Shown here in pieces: positions 1 through 8,926 of a stretch of DNA of 32,389 bases. Source of the DNA: an uncultured Eubacteriales bacterium. Its GTDB lineage: Bacteria > Bacillota > Clostridia > Lachnospirales > Lachnospiraceae. A program made the translations under genes and the position numbers. The stretch is from NCBI GenBank assembly GCA_900319355.1, contig ONOC01000012.1:1-32389 (forward strand). The letters run 5' to 3'. Every line of letters starts with the position of its first letter. Within the stretch, counting starts at the first letter, position 1. The notes below the pieces were generated by a model. The model made no database searches. It saw nothing but the letters and a program-made list of their open reading frames with translations, and was not told the origin of the DNA.

Positions 1-552
1 CACCGGAATGACATGCATGCCGATGCCCGCGCCTCCCGGTGGCACCATCGGGGTGATGCCCTCCAGCGGCATCTGCGTCATCAGATTGAAGAACGTCGCG
101 ATGTTCGGATGTTCCTCCATCAGTTTGTCATTCATTACCATGAACTCAGCGATGCCCGGCACAAAAATCGGCACATCATACTGCAGCTCGCGGTCCGGAT
201 TCTCCCGGTTCGTCTCGATGCAGCCGACCCACATCAGATGATCCAGCATCTCATTGAACCTGTTCAGTGAAAACTCCGGATTCATGCTCATCAGCTGATT
301 TCTTGAATAACTGACTCTGGGCTTTCTGAAACTCAGCATCAGTTTCACCTCGTCCTTGCTCATGACCTCGTTGAGACACCAGATCTCCGGATCATCCTGC
401 TGAATCGTGTGCGTGTACTTCGCCACGTAGCGGTCTGTGATCATCCCGGCAAGCTTAATCAGCAGCTTTACCTTCTCCTGATCCGGATACACATACCCCT
501 CCGGGAGCCTGTAATCACGCTCATTCGTCATACGGTTCTTCTGTTCTTTCAT
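1..552 (-). CDS. N-terminal part of a probable 4Fe-4S ferredoxin-type oxidoreductase (runs off the window)
   Basis: The frame is open from an ATG at 552-550 to the window edge, giving 184 residues without a stop. GGAGG sits about 10 nt upstream of the ATG. Residues about 55-110 read like a winged-helix segment with a helix pattern ending in MLDHLMWVGCIETN. They are followed by a VPIFVPGIAEFMVMND stretch and, at the edge, a glycine-rich MVPPGGAGIGMHVIPV. From memory, this arrangement opens a family of anaerobe proteins in which a winged-helix-like N-terminus precedes cysteine-rich 4Fe-4S motifs and sometimes an FAD/NAD domain. None of those cysteines lies in the visible part, so the assignment is tentative. 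It is the last gene of a group with the two hypB genes (45-bp gap), so a role in redox or nickel metabolism is possible but inferred. Confidence 0.5.
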   Translation of the reverse strand, partial: MKEQKNRMTNERDYRLPEGYVYPDQEKVKLLIKLAGMITDRYVAKYTHTIQQDDPEIWCLNEVMSKDEVKLMLSFRKPRVSYSRNQLMSMNPEFSLNRFNEMLDHLMWVGCIETNRENPDRELQYDVPIFVPGIAEFMVMNDKLMEEHPNIATFFNLMTQMPLEGITPMVPPGGAGIGMHVIPV

Positions 553-597
553 GCACGCAACCCTCCTGAATCTGCGGCACCCCGCCGCCATACGGCA

Positions 598-1263
598 CTA
601 AGATAAATTCGTCCAGGCTTTCCTCTCCTGCACCAGCCATTCTTCAAAGTTTTCCATGCCTTCTCCTGTTTTTGCGGAAAGCGGAAAAATGACGATGTCC
701 GGATTCAGTTTTTTCGCCCGCCGGACACAGGCGTCCATATCAAAATCAAACCAGGGCAGTGTATCGGTCTTGGAGATGACAAGCGCGTCGCTTTTCTGAA
801 ACATCAGCGGATATTTGAGCGGCTTGTCGTCCCCTTCCGGCACGCTGAGGATCATGACGTTCTTACCCGCACCGGTATCAAATTCCGCGGGGCAGATCAG
901 ATTTCCCACGTTTTCCAGAAACGCCAGATCAATGCCTTCCATGCCCATGGCATGAAGTCCCTCCGCGGTCATCCCCGCATCCATGTGGCACATGCCGTCC
1001 GTATGTACCTGCACGGCTCTGGCACCGAGCGCGTCAATCTTCTCCGCGTCGACGGCCGAATCGATGTCAGCCTCAAGGACAGCGATTTTCACCCTGTTCC
1101 CGAGATCTCTGATCGTTCGGCCCAGCAGGGTCGTCTTCCCCGACCCCGGGGAGCTCATCAGATTGATCAGCAGGGTTCCGTTTTTCTTCATCTCGTCACG
1201 GAGCCGGTCCGCCTCCCGGTCATTCGACGCCGTAACGCTTTCATGCAATTCAATAACTTTCAT
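598..1263 (-). CDS. hypB: HypB-type nickel-insertion GTPase, paralogue 1
   Basis: 221-residue SIMIBI-class GTPase of the HypB family, which uses GTP hydrolysis to help deliver nickel to hydrogenase or other nickel enzymes in the cytoplasm. P-loop SPGSGKTT at about 38-45; Asp-rich switch EADIDSAVD at 64-72. The family's metal site is intact: Cys92-His93 in DGMCHMDA and Cys124 in NLICPAEFD. There is no N-terminal His-rich or CxxCGC nickel-storage segment. The usual NKxD guanine-recognition motif is SKTD here (164-167), an Asn-to-Ser change not seen in the neighbouring paralogue. It lies 114 bp downstream of the second hypB, probably in one transcript. No hypA or hydrogenase gene is visible, so the client enzyme is unknown. 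The start ATG lacks an adjacent Shine-Dalgarno sequence; a strong one lies 34 nt upstream, beyond a hairpin. Confidence 0.9.
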   Translation of the reverse strand: MKVIELHESVTASNDREADRLRDEMKKNGTLLINLMSSPGSGKTTLLGRTIRDLGNRVKIAVLEADIDSAVDAEKIDALGARAVQVHTDGMCHMDAGMTAEGLHAMGMEGIDLAFLENVGNLICPAEFDTGAGKNVMILSVPEGDDKPLKYPLMFQKSDALVISKTDTLPWFDFDMDACVRRAKKLNPDIVIFPLSAKTGEGMENFEEWLVQERKAWTNLS

Positions 1264-1272
1264 CTGTCTGCC

Positions 1273-1303
1273 GCACGCCTGCCCCGGGCGTGCATGCCTC
1301 CTT
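1273..1303 (-). promoter_or_regulatory. Shine-Dalgarno separated from the hypB start by a 7-bp hairpin
   Basis: On the minus strand AAGGAGG (1303-1297) is followed by GCACGCC, a 7-nt loop and GGCGTGC (arms 1293-1287 and 1279-1273), then 9 nt and the hypB ATG. If the hairpin forms, the effective spacing between AAGGAGG and the ATG becomes about 12 nt. A short alternative frame starts with an ATG right after the Shine-Dalgarno and ends in a TGA overlapping the hypB ATG. Either arrangement could control initiation; both are inferred. Confidence 0.4.
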
Positions 1304-1377
1304 CTGCTTCCGGACAGGCCATCCGGACCCGTGGCCGTGATGCTGTCTCATTCTTCTGTAACCGGACGAACCGGCTT

Positions 1378-2067
1378 TTACTCTGTCCTGTCTGCTCTGT
1401 ACTTCGTGACCGCCTCATCAAGCCATCTGATCCAGTCCCCGAATCCATCTCCGCTTTTCGCAGAGACAGGAATAACCGGCATATCCGGGTTGAGTGCCGC
1501 CACATTGGCACGGAGTCTGTCCATGTCAAAATCAAAGACCGGGGCCGTATCCGTCTTGTTCACCAGCAGCAGGTCGCTCACCTTAAACATCAGCGGATAC
1601 TTCAGCGGCTTGTCATCTCCCTCCGGTACACTGAGGATCATCACTCTTGCATTCTGTCCCACATCGAATTCCGCAGGACAGACGAGATTGCCCACATTTT
1701 CCAGAAAAATCAGATCCAGCGCATCTGTGTTCATGCTTTCCAGACCCTTTGCCGTCATCTCCGCATCCATATGACAGGAGCCTCCGGTATGGATCTGAAT
1801 GGCTTCCGCCCCCGCAGCTGTCACCGTCGAAGCATCCACGTCGCTGTCCACATCCGCCTCAATGACACCGATCCGATACTTTTCCTTCAGCGCCCCGATC
1901 GTTCTCACCAGCGTCGTCGTCTTGCCCGCCCCCGGGGAGCTCATCAGATTCACCAGAAAAATACCATGTTCCTTCAGCATGGCACGAACCTTTTCTGCTT
2001 CTTTATCGTTGTCAGCCAGAATATTTTCCTTCACTTCAATGACAGTAATATCGGAATTATTCACCAT
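1378..2067 (-). CDS. hypB: HypB-type nickel-insertion GTPase, paralogue 2
   Basis: 229-residue HypB-family GTPase. P-loop SPGAGKTT at about 44-51, switch EADVDSDVD, metal ligands Cys98-His99 (GSCHMDA) and Cys130 (NLVCPAEFD), and a canonical guanine-recognition NKTD at about 170-173. It is clearly a paralogue of the next gene: long identical stretches include MILSVPEGDDKPLKYPLMF. The two differ at the N-terminus and in NKTD versus SKTD. No His-rich tail is present. It is the first gene of its unit, with a promoter and palindromic operator just upstream and the tuf terminator beyond that. The start ATG is preceded by AAGGA about 12 nt upstream. Tandem hypB copies could form a heterodimer, since HypB dimerises, or serve two nickel enzymes; neither can be decided from the sequence. 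Confidence 0.9.
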   Translation of the reverse strand: MVNNSDITVIEVKENILADNDKEAEKVRAMLKEHGIFLVNLMSSPGAGKTTTLVRTIGALKEKYRIGVIEADVDSDVDASTVTAAGAEAIQIHTGGSCHMDAEMTAKGLESMNTDALDLIFLENVGNLVCPAEFDVGQNARVMILSVPEGDDKPLKYPLMFKVSDLLLVNKTDTAPVFDFDMDRLRANVAALNPDMPVIPVSAKSGDGFGDWIRWLDEAVTKYRADRTE

Positions 2068-2108
2068 GAATGCCCGCTTTCCTTCGGATTTTTCATACGT
2101 ATTGATAT

Positions 2109-2137
2109 ATTATAACATACAGGTCAGCTATATTGCA
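2109..2137 (-). promoter_or_regulatory. Probable promoter of the hypB pair
   Basis: A perfect TATAAT lies at 2114-2109 on the minus strand. The -35 position 17 bp upstream reads TGCAAT (2137-2132), which is weak. The -35 region lies inside a 25-bp palindrome, so a bound regulator would contact this promoter directly. The predicted start point is near 2102, about 35 nt upstream of the hypB ATG. Confidence 0.6.
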
Positions 2138-2154
2138 CATTATTTGTGCAATAT
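2130..2154. promoter_or_regulatory. Perfect 10-bp inverted repeat, candidate operator
   Basis: ATATTGCACA (2130-2139) and TGTGCAATAT (2145-2154) are exact inverted copies separated by 5 bp of A+T. The site overlaps the -35 region of the hypB promoter. It does not match the CIRCE, LexA, Rex or Fur consensus sequences I know. No T-run follows, so it reads as a dimeric regulator site rather than a terminator. The regulator is not identified in the window. Confidence 0.6.
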
Positions 2155-2258
2155 GACGGTCTTCCCCTTTCAGTTTTTCAGGAGCTTTTTTTGTCGCGTC
2201 TGAAACTGCTGTTCTTCAGATCTATGTACATGAACTGATCCCGACGGATTTTCTCCAC

Positions 2259-2298
2259 AAAAAAGAGCCGCAACCCCCTTTTAAGGGTTGCGGCTCTT
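2259..2298 (-). terminator. Rho-independent terminator of the str operon
   Basis: A perfect 14-bp stem (2263-2276 with 2285-2298) closes an 8-nt loop. On the minus strand it is followed by six Ts (2264-2259). It starts 28 bp past the tuf stop codon, so it ends the rpsL-tuf transcript and insulates the hypB unit. Confidence 0.93.
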
Positions 2299-2326
2299 CT
2301 TTAATTCTGAACTGTATCGCTTTACA

Positions 2327-3520
2327 TCAGTCGAGAATGGAAGCAACACGTCCTGATCCTACGGTGTGGCCGCCCTCACGAATAGCGAAGGTAAGTCCCT
2401 GCTCCATAGCGATCGGATGAATGAGCTCGATGGTCATCTCAACGTTATCACCAGGCATGCACATCTCAGTGCCTTCCGGCAGAGTGATGACACCGGTAAC
2501 ATCGGTTGTTCTGAAATAGAACTGCGGACGATAGTTGTTGAAGAACGGTGTATGACGGCCGCCCTCGTCCTTGGTCAGTACGTATACCTGTGCGGTGAAT
2601 TTCTTATGGCAGGTAACGGTGCCGGGCTTTGCAACAACCTGTCCCTTTTCGATATCGGTTCTGTTGATACCACGAAGAAGGATACCAACGTTATCACCAG
2701 CCTCTGCATAATCCAGTGTCTTGTGGAACATCTCAAGACCGGTAGCAACAGAAGTCTTAACATCATCAGAAATACCAAGAATCTCAACAGGCTCGTTGAT
2801 CTTCAGCGTACCACGCTCTACACGGCCGGTAGCAACAGTACCACGTCCGGAGATGGTGAATACATCCTCAACAGGCATAAGGAACGGCTTCTCATTATCA
2901 CGAACAGGTGTCGGGATATGCTCATCGACAACGTTCAGGAGCTCCATGATCTTGTCGCCCCACTCGCCGTTCGGATCCTCAAGAGCCTTCAGAGCAGAGC
3001 CCTTAACGATCGGGGTATCGGTGAATCCGTACTCGTCAAGCAGATCGGTAACTTCCATCTCTACGAGCTCGATCAGCTCCGGATCGTCTACCATATCGCA
3101 CTTGTTCAGGAATACAACCATGGCCGGAACACCTACCTGACGTGCAAGCAGTACGTGCTCACGGGTCTGAGCCATAACACCATCGGTAGCAGCTACAACA
3201 AGGATAGCACCATCCATCTGTGCAGCACCGGTGATCATGTTCTTTACATAGTCAGCATGGCCAGGGCAGTCAACATGTGCATAGTGACGCTTCTCTGTCT
3301 CATACTCTACATGAGCGGTATTGATCGTGATACCACGCTCTCTCTCTTCAGGAGCCTTATCGATGTTTGCGAAATCGACAATCTGGTTCTCATCGGTAGG
3401 CATTCTCGTTGCCAGTACTTTTGTGATGGCAGCGGTCAGGGTTGTTTTGCCGTGGTCTACATGTCCGATCGTACCGATGTTGCAATGCGGTTTGGTTCTG
3501 TCAAATTTCTGTTTTGCCAT
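2327..3520 (-). CDS. tuf: Translation elongation factor Tu
   Basis: 397 residues, normal full length. EF-Tu carries aminoacyl-tRNA to the ribosomal A site as a GTP complex. GTPase motifs are intact: GHVDHGKTT near residue 19, DCPGHADY with the catalytic His near 81-88, and NKCD near 138. Domains 2 and 3 follow ([13 protein letters not shown], then FRTTDVTG). The start ATG has a strong AAGGAGGAAG 7 nt upstream. It is the last gene of the str operon, 195 bp downstream of fusA, with its own promoter in that gap and a strong terminator after it. Codon choice is visibly more restricted than in accessory genes of the window, as expected for a highly expressed gene. A second tuf copy elsewhere is possible but cannot be seen here. 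Confidence 0.98.
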   Translation of the reverse strand: MAKQKFDRTKPHCNIGTIGHVDHGKTTLTAAITKVLATRMPTDENQIVDFANIDKAPEERERGITINTAHVEYETEKRHYAHVDCPGHADYVKNMITGAAQMDGAILVVAATDGVMAQTREHVLLARQVGVPAMVVFLNKCDMVDDPELIELVEMEVTDLLDEYGFTDTPIVKGSALKALEDPNGEWGDKIMELLNVVDEHIPTPVRDNEKPFLMPVEDVFTISGRGTVATGRVERGTLKINEPVEILGISDDVKTSVATGLEMFHKTLDYAEAGDNVGILLRGINRTDIEKGQVVAKPGTVTCHKKFTAQVYVLTKDEGGRHTPFFNNYRPQFYFRTTDVTGVITLPEGTEMCMPGDNVEMTIELIHPIAMEQGLTFAIREGGHTVGSGRVASILD

Positions 3521-3630
3521 TGTAATACTTCCTCCTTAAATGAATACAATTCAGGCACCCACGCCCTCGTATTACGCGTTTGTTTCAAAACATCCTGTTT
3601 CATGGCGCTGTTCACAAACTGCTATGCAGA

Positions 3631-3659
3631 ATTATATTTCATTTCACCATTCTTTGCAA
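3631..3659 (-). promoter_or_regulatory. Internal promoter for tuf
   Basis: In the fusA-tuf gap the minus strand has TTGCAA (3659-3654), a 17-bp spacer and TATAAT (3636-3631). This lies about 110 bp upstream of the tuf ATG and would let EF-Tu be made in excess over the rest of the operon. The remaining gap shows no gene. Confidence 0.75.
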
Positions 3660-3715
3660 GCAGAAAAGGCTTTTCAGCCCTGCAGCGCCCGAATCTGTGA
3701 AGCAGCCAGCTTCAC

Positions 3716-5851
3716 TTACTTCTCAGCTTTTGCCTTGTCTCCGAGAACCTTCTCCTGTACATTCTTCGGAACCTTTTCATAGTGATCGAAGAACATGGAG
3801 TAGTTACCACGTCCCTGCGTCTTGGAACGAAGGTCGGTGGAATAGCCGAACATCTCAGCCAGCGGAACGAAGCCCTTGACCATCTTGCCTCCGCCGATAT
3901 CTTCCATGCCTTCGACACGGCCGCGGCGGGAGTTGATGTCGCCGATGACATCGCCCATGTAATCCTCCGGTGTGGAGATCTCTACCTTCATGATCGGCTC
4001 GAGAAGAACCGGATCACCCTTCTCCATTGCCTGCTTGAAGGCCATGGAACCTGCGATCTCGAATGCCATCTCGGACGAATCGACTTCATGATAGGAACCG
4101 TCCCAGCACTCTGCACGGACACCGATAACCGGATAACCGCCGAGGATACCTGCCTTCATGGCATTCTGGATACCGGTATCTACGGAAGGAATGTATTCCT
4201 TCGGGATAGCACCGCCGGTAACGGAGTTTACGAACTCGTATGTGGTCTCGCCGTTCGGATCCATCGGTGTGAACTTAACCTTGGCATGACCATACTGTCC
4301 ACGACCACCGGACTGACGTACATACTTGCTGTCGATATCGGCTTCCTTCGTGATGGTCTCACGATAGGCAACCTGCGGAGCGCCGACGTTTGCTTCTACG
4401 TTGAACTCACGAAGCAGACGGTCAACGATGATCTCCAGATGGAGCTCACCCATGCCGGCGATAATGGTCTGACCTGTCTCAGAGTTTGTATGTGCTCTGA
4501 AGGTCGGGTCTTCCTCTGCGAGCTTTGCAAGAGCATCAGTCAGCTTGCCCTGGCCTGCCTTGGTCTTCGGCTCGATCGCGAGCTCGATAACCGGATCCGG
4601 GAAGTCCATGGACTCGAGAATAACCGGATGCTGCTCGTCACAGATGGTATCACCGGTGGAGGAGAACTTGAATCCGATCGCTGCGGCGATATCGCCGGAG
4701 TAAACCTTGTCAAGCTCTTTTCTCTTGTTTGCGTGCATCTGAAGGATACGTCCTACACGCTCCTTCTTGTTCTTTACGGAGTTCAGTACATAAGAACCGG
4801 AGTTCAGCGTACCGGAATATACTCTGAAGTAAGCAAGACGGCCGACAAACGGGTCAGACACGATCTTGAATACGAGCGCTGCAAAAGGCTCGTCATCAGA
4901 GGATTTTCTCTCTACTTCATTGCCGTCGAGGTCAGTACCCTTGATATCCGGGACATCGGTCGGAGCCGGCATGAAATCGATGATGGCATCGAGCAGCTTC
5001 TGGATACCCTTGTTCTGATGAGCAGAGCCGCAGAGTACCGGAACAGCCTTGTTGTCGATGGTGGCCTTGCGGAGAACTCTCTTCAGATCGTCCTCGGAAG
5101 GCTCGTTGCCGTCGAGATAATCCATCATCATATCATCATCGAACTCGCAGATTTTTTCGATCATGTCGGTACGTGCCTTCTCGCACTCTTCCTTCATGTC
5201 GTCCGGAATATCGGTGATGGTGACGTCATCGCCAGTCTTGTTGTTGAAGATATAGGCCTGCATCTCGAACAGGTCTACGACACCCTTGAACCAGTCTTCC
5301 TTGCCGATCGGGCGCTCTACAACAACCGGATTCTTGCCGAGCTTTGTCACGATCTCGCTGACCGTGTTATCAAAGTTGGCACCCATGATATCCATCTTGT
5401 TGACGAAGGCGATACGGGGAACGTTGTAGGTATCAGCCTGACGCCATACGTTCTCGGACTGGGGCTCAACACCGCCCTTGGCATCGAATACGCCGACAGC
5501 GCCGTCAAGTACACGCAGAGAACGCTCAACCTCAACGGTGAAATCTACGTGGCCGGGGGTATCGATGATGTTGATTCGATGTTCAAGAGCACCCTTCTTG
5601 GGTTTCATATGATCCTGATGAGTCCAGTGGCATGTGGTGGCAGCGGAAGTAATCGTGATACCACGCTCCTGCTCCTGCTCCATCCAGTCCATGGTGGCGG
5701 TTCCTTCATAGGTCTCGCCGATCTTGTAGTTTACACCGGTGTAATAAAGAATACGCTCTGTGAGCGTTGTCTTACCTGCATCGATATGAGCCATGATACC
5801 AATGTTTCTGGTTCTCTCAAGCGGATATTCTCTTTCTTCGTTGTTAGCCAA
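3716..5851 (-). CDS. fusA: Translation elongation factor G, TTG start
   Basis: 711-residue EF-G, the ribosomal translocase GTPase. P-loop AHIDAGKTT near residue 21, [12 protein letters not shown], then domains II-V with the C-terminal [21 protein letters not shown] signature. The family opens with a short N-terminus ending in [20 protein letters not shown]. The only codon in the right place is TTG at 5851-5849, preceded by AAGGAGG 8 nt upstream. The first in-frame ATG (residue 20) would remove part of the G domain. It follows rpsG after 18 bp and is co-transcribed with it. A TTG start on such an abundant protein is unusual and may tune its level relative to EF-Tu. Length is slightly above the typical 690-700. 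Confidence 0.97.
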   Translation of the reverse strand: MANNEEREYPLERTRNIGIMAHIDAGKTTLTERILYYTGVNYKIGETYEGTATMDWMEQEQERGITITSAATTCHWTHQDHMKPKKGALEHRINIIDTPGHVDFTVEVERSLRVLDGAVGVFDAKGGVEPQSENVWRQADTYNVPRIAFVNKMDIMGANFDNTVSEIVTKLGKNPVVVERPIGKEDWFKGVVDLFEMQAYIFNNKTGDDVTITDIPDDMKEECEKARTDMIEKICEFDDDMMMDYLDGNEPSEDDLKRVLRKATIDNKAVPVLCGSAHQNKGIQKLLDAIIDFMPAPTDVPDIKGTDLDGNEVERKSSDDEPFAALVFKIVSDPFVGRLAYFRVYSGTLNSGSYVLNSVKNKKERVGRILQMHANKRKELDKVYSGDIAAAIGFKFSSTGDTICDEQHPVILESMDFPDPVIELAIEPKTKAGQGKLTDALAKLAEEDPTFRAHTNSETGQTIIAGMGELHLEIIVDRLLREFNVEANVGAPQVAYRETITKEADIDSKYVRQSGGRGQYGHAKVKFTPMDPNGETTYEFVNSVTGGAIPKEYIPSVDTGIQNAMKAGILGGYPVIGVRAECWDGSYHEVDSSEMAFEIAGSMAFKQAMEKGDPVLLEPIMKVEISTPEDYMGDVIGDINSRRGRVEGMEDIGGGKMVKGFVPLAEMFGYSTDLRSKTQGRGNYSMFFDHYEKVPKNVQEKVLGDKAKAEK

Positions 5852-5869
5852 CAGAATTTCCTCCTTAGA

Positions 5870-6507
<638 letters not shown>

Positions 6508-6921
6508 TTATTTCTTCGGTTTCTTTGCGCCGTATTTGGAACGGGCCTGCTTACGGTTTGCAACACCTGCAGTATCAAGCGTACCGCGGATGATGTGGTA
6601 TCTGGTACCGGGAAGGTCCTTCACACGTCCTCCACGGATCATAACAACGCTGTGTTCCTGAAGGTTGTGTCCCTCTCCGGGGATATAGCTTGTTACCTCA
6701 ATTCCGTTGGACAGACGTACTCTGGCGATCTTACGGAGCGCGGAGTTCGGCTTCTTAGGGGTTGCGGTCTTAACAGCTGTGCAGACGCCTCTCTTCTGCG
6801 GAGAAGGCAGTGCAACAGATTTCTTGGTCAGAGAGTTGTAGCTTCTCTGCAGTGCCGGAGAATTGGATTTCTTCGCGGACGTCTGGCGGCCTTTTCTGAC
6901 TAACTGGTTAAATGTAGGCAT
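6508..6921 (-). CDS. rpsL: 30S ribosomal protein S12
   Basis: 137 residues, including the roughly 13-residue insertion near position 25-38 typical of Gram-positive S12. S12 sits at the decoding centre and controls accuracy. The conserved [11 protein letters not shown] and GRVKDLPG segments are present. Lys57 and Lys101 correspond to the positions whose substitution gives streptomycin resistance in other species; both are the wild-type lysine, so the allele looks streptomycin-sensitive. First gene of the str operon. ATG with AAGGAGG upstream. The promoter is perfect consensus and a hairpin lies in the leader. Confidence 0.98.
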   Translation of the reverse strand: MPTFNQLVRKGRQTSAKKSNSPALQRSYNSLTKKSVALPSPQKRGVCTAVKTATPKKPNSALRKIARVRLSNGIEVTSYIPGEGHNLQEHSVVMIRGGRVKDLPGTRYHIIRGTLDTAGVANRKQARSKYGAKKPKK

Positions 6922-6993
6922 TCCTTAAATTCCTCCTTGTAAAATTTAATGCGGCTGCTGAATTTCTTCTGCTGTGACAAAAAGGCGCAAAAA

Positions 6994-7019
6994 TAGCGTG
7001 CCTTTTCAACGTCACGCTA
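6994..7019 (-). promoter_or_regulatory. Hairpin at the 5' end of the str operon mRNA
   Basis: TAGCGTG and CACGCTA (minus-strand arms 7019-7013 and 7000-6994) pair over 7 bp with a 12-nt loop, and a run of five Ts follows. The predicted transcription start is near 7017, so this would be the very 5' end of the mRNA. It could stabilise the message or act as a weak attenuator. Confidence 0.5.
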
Positions 7020-7023
7020 GAAA

Positions 7024-7052
7024 ATTATATTCTCGGGGGAAATAAATGTCAA
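7024..7052 (-). promoter_or_regulatory. Consensus housekeeping promoter of the str operon
   Basis: The minus strand reads TTGACA (7052-7047), exactly 17 bp, then TATAAT (7029-7024). This is a full match to the sigma-A consensus at both boxes with optimal spacing. It lies 36 bp past the truA stop and about 100 bp before rpsL. Confidence 0.95.
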
Positions 7053-7087
7053 GAGAGGAAAAATCATATCCGCCGCGCTGCGGCAGA

Positions 7088-7864
7088 TCAGTAATCTACG
7101 CTGAGAAGGGTAAGTCCCTTCGCCGGCGCGGTGGGACCGGCAAGTTTTCTGTCACGTGCCTCAAGGAGAGCGCCCATGCTCTCAGGATCCCTCCTGCCGT
7201 AACCGGTTTCAAGAAGTGTGCCGCAGATAATACGGACCATGTTCTGAAGAAAACCGCTGCCGTGAACGGTGATGGTGATAAAGCAGCCCCGCTGCCGGAT
7301 ATCGATGGCATCGATGACGCGCACGGTGGATTTCTTCATATGAGAATTGCCGCAGAAAGAACGGAAGTCGTGCATGCCGGTAAGGTCCTCTGCTGCCCGC
7401 TTCATTTTCTGCAGGTCAGGCATGCGGTCGAGGACCGTGACATACTTTCTTTCGAACACCGGCAGCGCGCCCTCGGGGCTGTACCAGCAGGTATAGCGGT
7501 ATGTCTTGCCTCTGGCCATGAAACGGCTGTGGAACCGGTCCGCGCAGATGCGGAGTTCATCGATGCTGATATCATCAGGAAGGTACCGGTTCATGTACCG
7601 CTGGATCTCCTGCTCGGACATCTCCGTGTCGAGGATCACGTTGGCCGTCATGGCGCGGGCGTGAACACCCGCATCCGTTCTTCCGGCACCGATGACCGTC
7701 ACGGGTGTCACCTCCGTACCGTCGTCCCCGTGCTCTGCCTCGAGCATTCTCGTCAGGACGGTTTCCAGTTTTCCCTGGATCGTCATCTTCTGACCCGGCT
7801 GATGCTCCCAGCCGTAATAGGAGGTTCCGTCGTAACTGACGGTCATCTTGTAGTTATGCTTCAA
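7088..7864 (-). CDS. truA: tRNA pseudouridine(38-40) synthase TruA
   Basis: 258 residues, typical length. TruA isomerises uridines 38-40 in the anticodon arm of many tRNAs. The catalytic Asp64 lies in GAGRTDAGVHA (59-69). The family's FxARxxxKxYxY pattern appears as FHSRFMARGKTYRY, and the C-terminal GSGFLQNMVRIICGTLLETG is diagnostic. The ATG overlaps the end of the upstream MBL hydrolase frame by 11 bp, so the two are likely translationally coupled. No terminator separates it from the str promoter 36 bp further on, so some read-through into rpsL is likely. Confidence 0.96.
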   Translation of the reverse strand: MKHNYKMTVSYDGTSYYGWEHQPGQKMTIQGKLETVLTRMLEAEHGDDGTEVTPVTVIGAGRTDAGVHARAMTANVILDTEMSEQEIQRYMNRYLPDDISIDELRICADRFHSRFMARGKTYRYTCWYSPEGALPVFERKYVTVLDRMPDLQKMKRAAEDLTGMHDFRSFCGNSHMKKSTVRVIDAIDIRQRGCFITITVHGSGFLQNMVRIICGTLLETGYGRRDPESMGALLEARDRKLAGPTAPAKGLTLLSVDY

Positions 7865-8621
7865 ATTCTTCTCCGTTTTCCGGAATGATCAGATGGTCAC
7901 GGATGCCCAGAAGGTCAGCCTGATTCCGGAGTTCCGCTCTGGTCAGTTCCTGATTTTCAAATGTATCCATATGGACGCAGACGATTTTTGCATCCGGGCA
8001 CCTGGCAGCGATTTTCTGCAGATCATCCAGTCCCATCGTGATATGCATGCCCTCGCCGTGAGCGTATCCCAGGTATGCGATGATGATGCGCGGATTCGCT
8101 CCGAGACCTTCCTCCATACCGCGGCACCACAGAGAATCACCGGTGATGTAGACCGTATCTTCGCCTTCTTTTTCGAGGAGAATACCGCTGGAGTTCTGCA
8201 TCGTGTTCAGCACATGCTGGATTTTGCCGTCGCCGTGACGGCCGGCCACGCGGATAATCCTGATATCATCCAGGTGTGTCCAGAGGGTCATGTTGATCGT
8301 CTGCGTTTTCTTCATATTATATTTGCGCACGAGATCCTTGTCATTCAGATTCTGCACATAGAACGGCATCGTCTTCGGAATCAGATCTGCCGCGGCCTGG
8401 TCAAAATGGCCGGGATGCATATGCGTCAGGAGAATGGCATCCACGCCCTCCACGATCTCCTTCGGATCACAGGGCAGATCGGTCAGCGGCGGCTTCTCCG
8501 GATAGAGCGTCGGCGCAAGCTCATGCGTTTCTCCCGCTTTTCTGAACATCGGATCCAGCAGGAAGGTTTTCCCGCCGTAGGTAAATTTCATCGTGCAGTT
8601 TCTGTAAAAATGGATTTTCAT
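7854..8621 (-). CDS. MBL-fold metallo-hydrolase, UlaG-like, with an altered metal motif
   Basis: 255 residues from the ATG at 8621. A longer frame opens with TTG at 8693, but that codon sits in an inverted-repeat arm and the family usually starts at MKIHF. Metallo-beta-lactamase fold: early LLDPM, then THMHPGHFD (66-74), VYITGDSLW and a C-terminal VCVHMDTFE. These are the metal and active-site positions of the UlaG/YtnP-like group, whose members hydrolyse small esters, lactones or phosphodiesters. The usual HxHxDH is HxHxGH here, with Gly71 replacing the Asp that normally binds metal 2, so catalysis may differ or be weakened. Substrate unknown. It overlaps truA by 11 bp. Start choice is moderately sure because no strong Shine-Dalgarno is visible. 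Confidence 0.85.
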   Translation of the reverse strand: MKIHFYRNCTMKFTYGGKTFLLDPMFRKAGETHELAPTLYPEKPPLTDLPCDPKEIVEGVDAILLTHMHPGHFDQAAADLIPKTMPFYVQNLNDKDLVRKYNMKKTQTINMTLWTHLDDIRIIRVAGRHGDGKIQHVLNTMQNSSGILLEKEGEDTVYITGDSLWCRGMEEGLGANPRIIIAYLGYAHGEGMHITMGLDDLQKIAARCPDAKIVCVHMDTFENQELTRAELRNQADLLGIRDHLIIPENGEEFEA

Positions 8622-8692
8622 ATCGATCAGGCGTCTCCCGTCCATTCCGGCTAAGGGAAAGCGCTTTCCTCCCGTCTGTTCTGGCTCAAACA

Positions 8693-8757
8693 AAAATGTG
8701 GGTTTGTGTTATTTTTGACCTCACAATCAGGTCTATTTTAACACAAACCCACATTTT
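8693..8757. repeat. 65-bp element bounded by 19-bp perfect inverted repeats
   Basis: Bases 8693-8711 and 8739-8757 are exact inverted copies over 19 bp. Inside lies a second small inverted repeat, GACCT (8717-8721) with AGGTC (8729-8733). It sits between the luxR-type gene and the MBL gene, both on minus. No long T-run follows on either strand, although the arms end in AAAA/TTTT. It could be a bidirectional terminator, a paired-site operator or a miniature mobile element; no target-site duplication is evident. Confidence 0.8.
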
Positions 8758-8840
8758 AAGGAATCCCTTCCGCGCAATTTATCCGCTTCACGGATGTTTT
8801 TTCTCTGTCGGATCCCCGGGGACGCCTTCCGTTTTCTGCC

Positions 8841-8926
8841 GTACCGGTCTGTCAGGCGGCACGGCCGATGATTCCTGTCGTACCGGTCTGTCAGCCGGCA
8901 CGGCCGATGATTCCTGTCGTACCGGC
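8841..8926. repeat. 39-bp tandem repeat (2.2 copies) spanning the stop of the LuxR-type gene
   Basis: Units at 8841-8879 and 8880-8918 differ at a single base, and a third is started at 8919-8926. Because 39 is a multiple of three, each unit encodes the same frame of the regulator's tail (TTGIIGRA) and each carries its own TGA. The gene ends at the first TGA it meets (8893-8891); the second unit is untranslated unless the stop is read through. Confidence 0.9.

Noticed and set aside
2366..3700. 444-codon open frame on plus, opposite tuf
   Set aside because: Antisense shadow of a highly biased gene; no start signals.
8841..8926. Possible CRISPR-type repeat
   Set aside because: Units are directly adjacent without spacers and include coding sequence and a stop codon; no cas genes.
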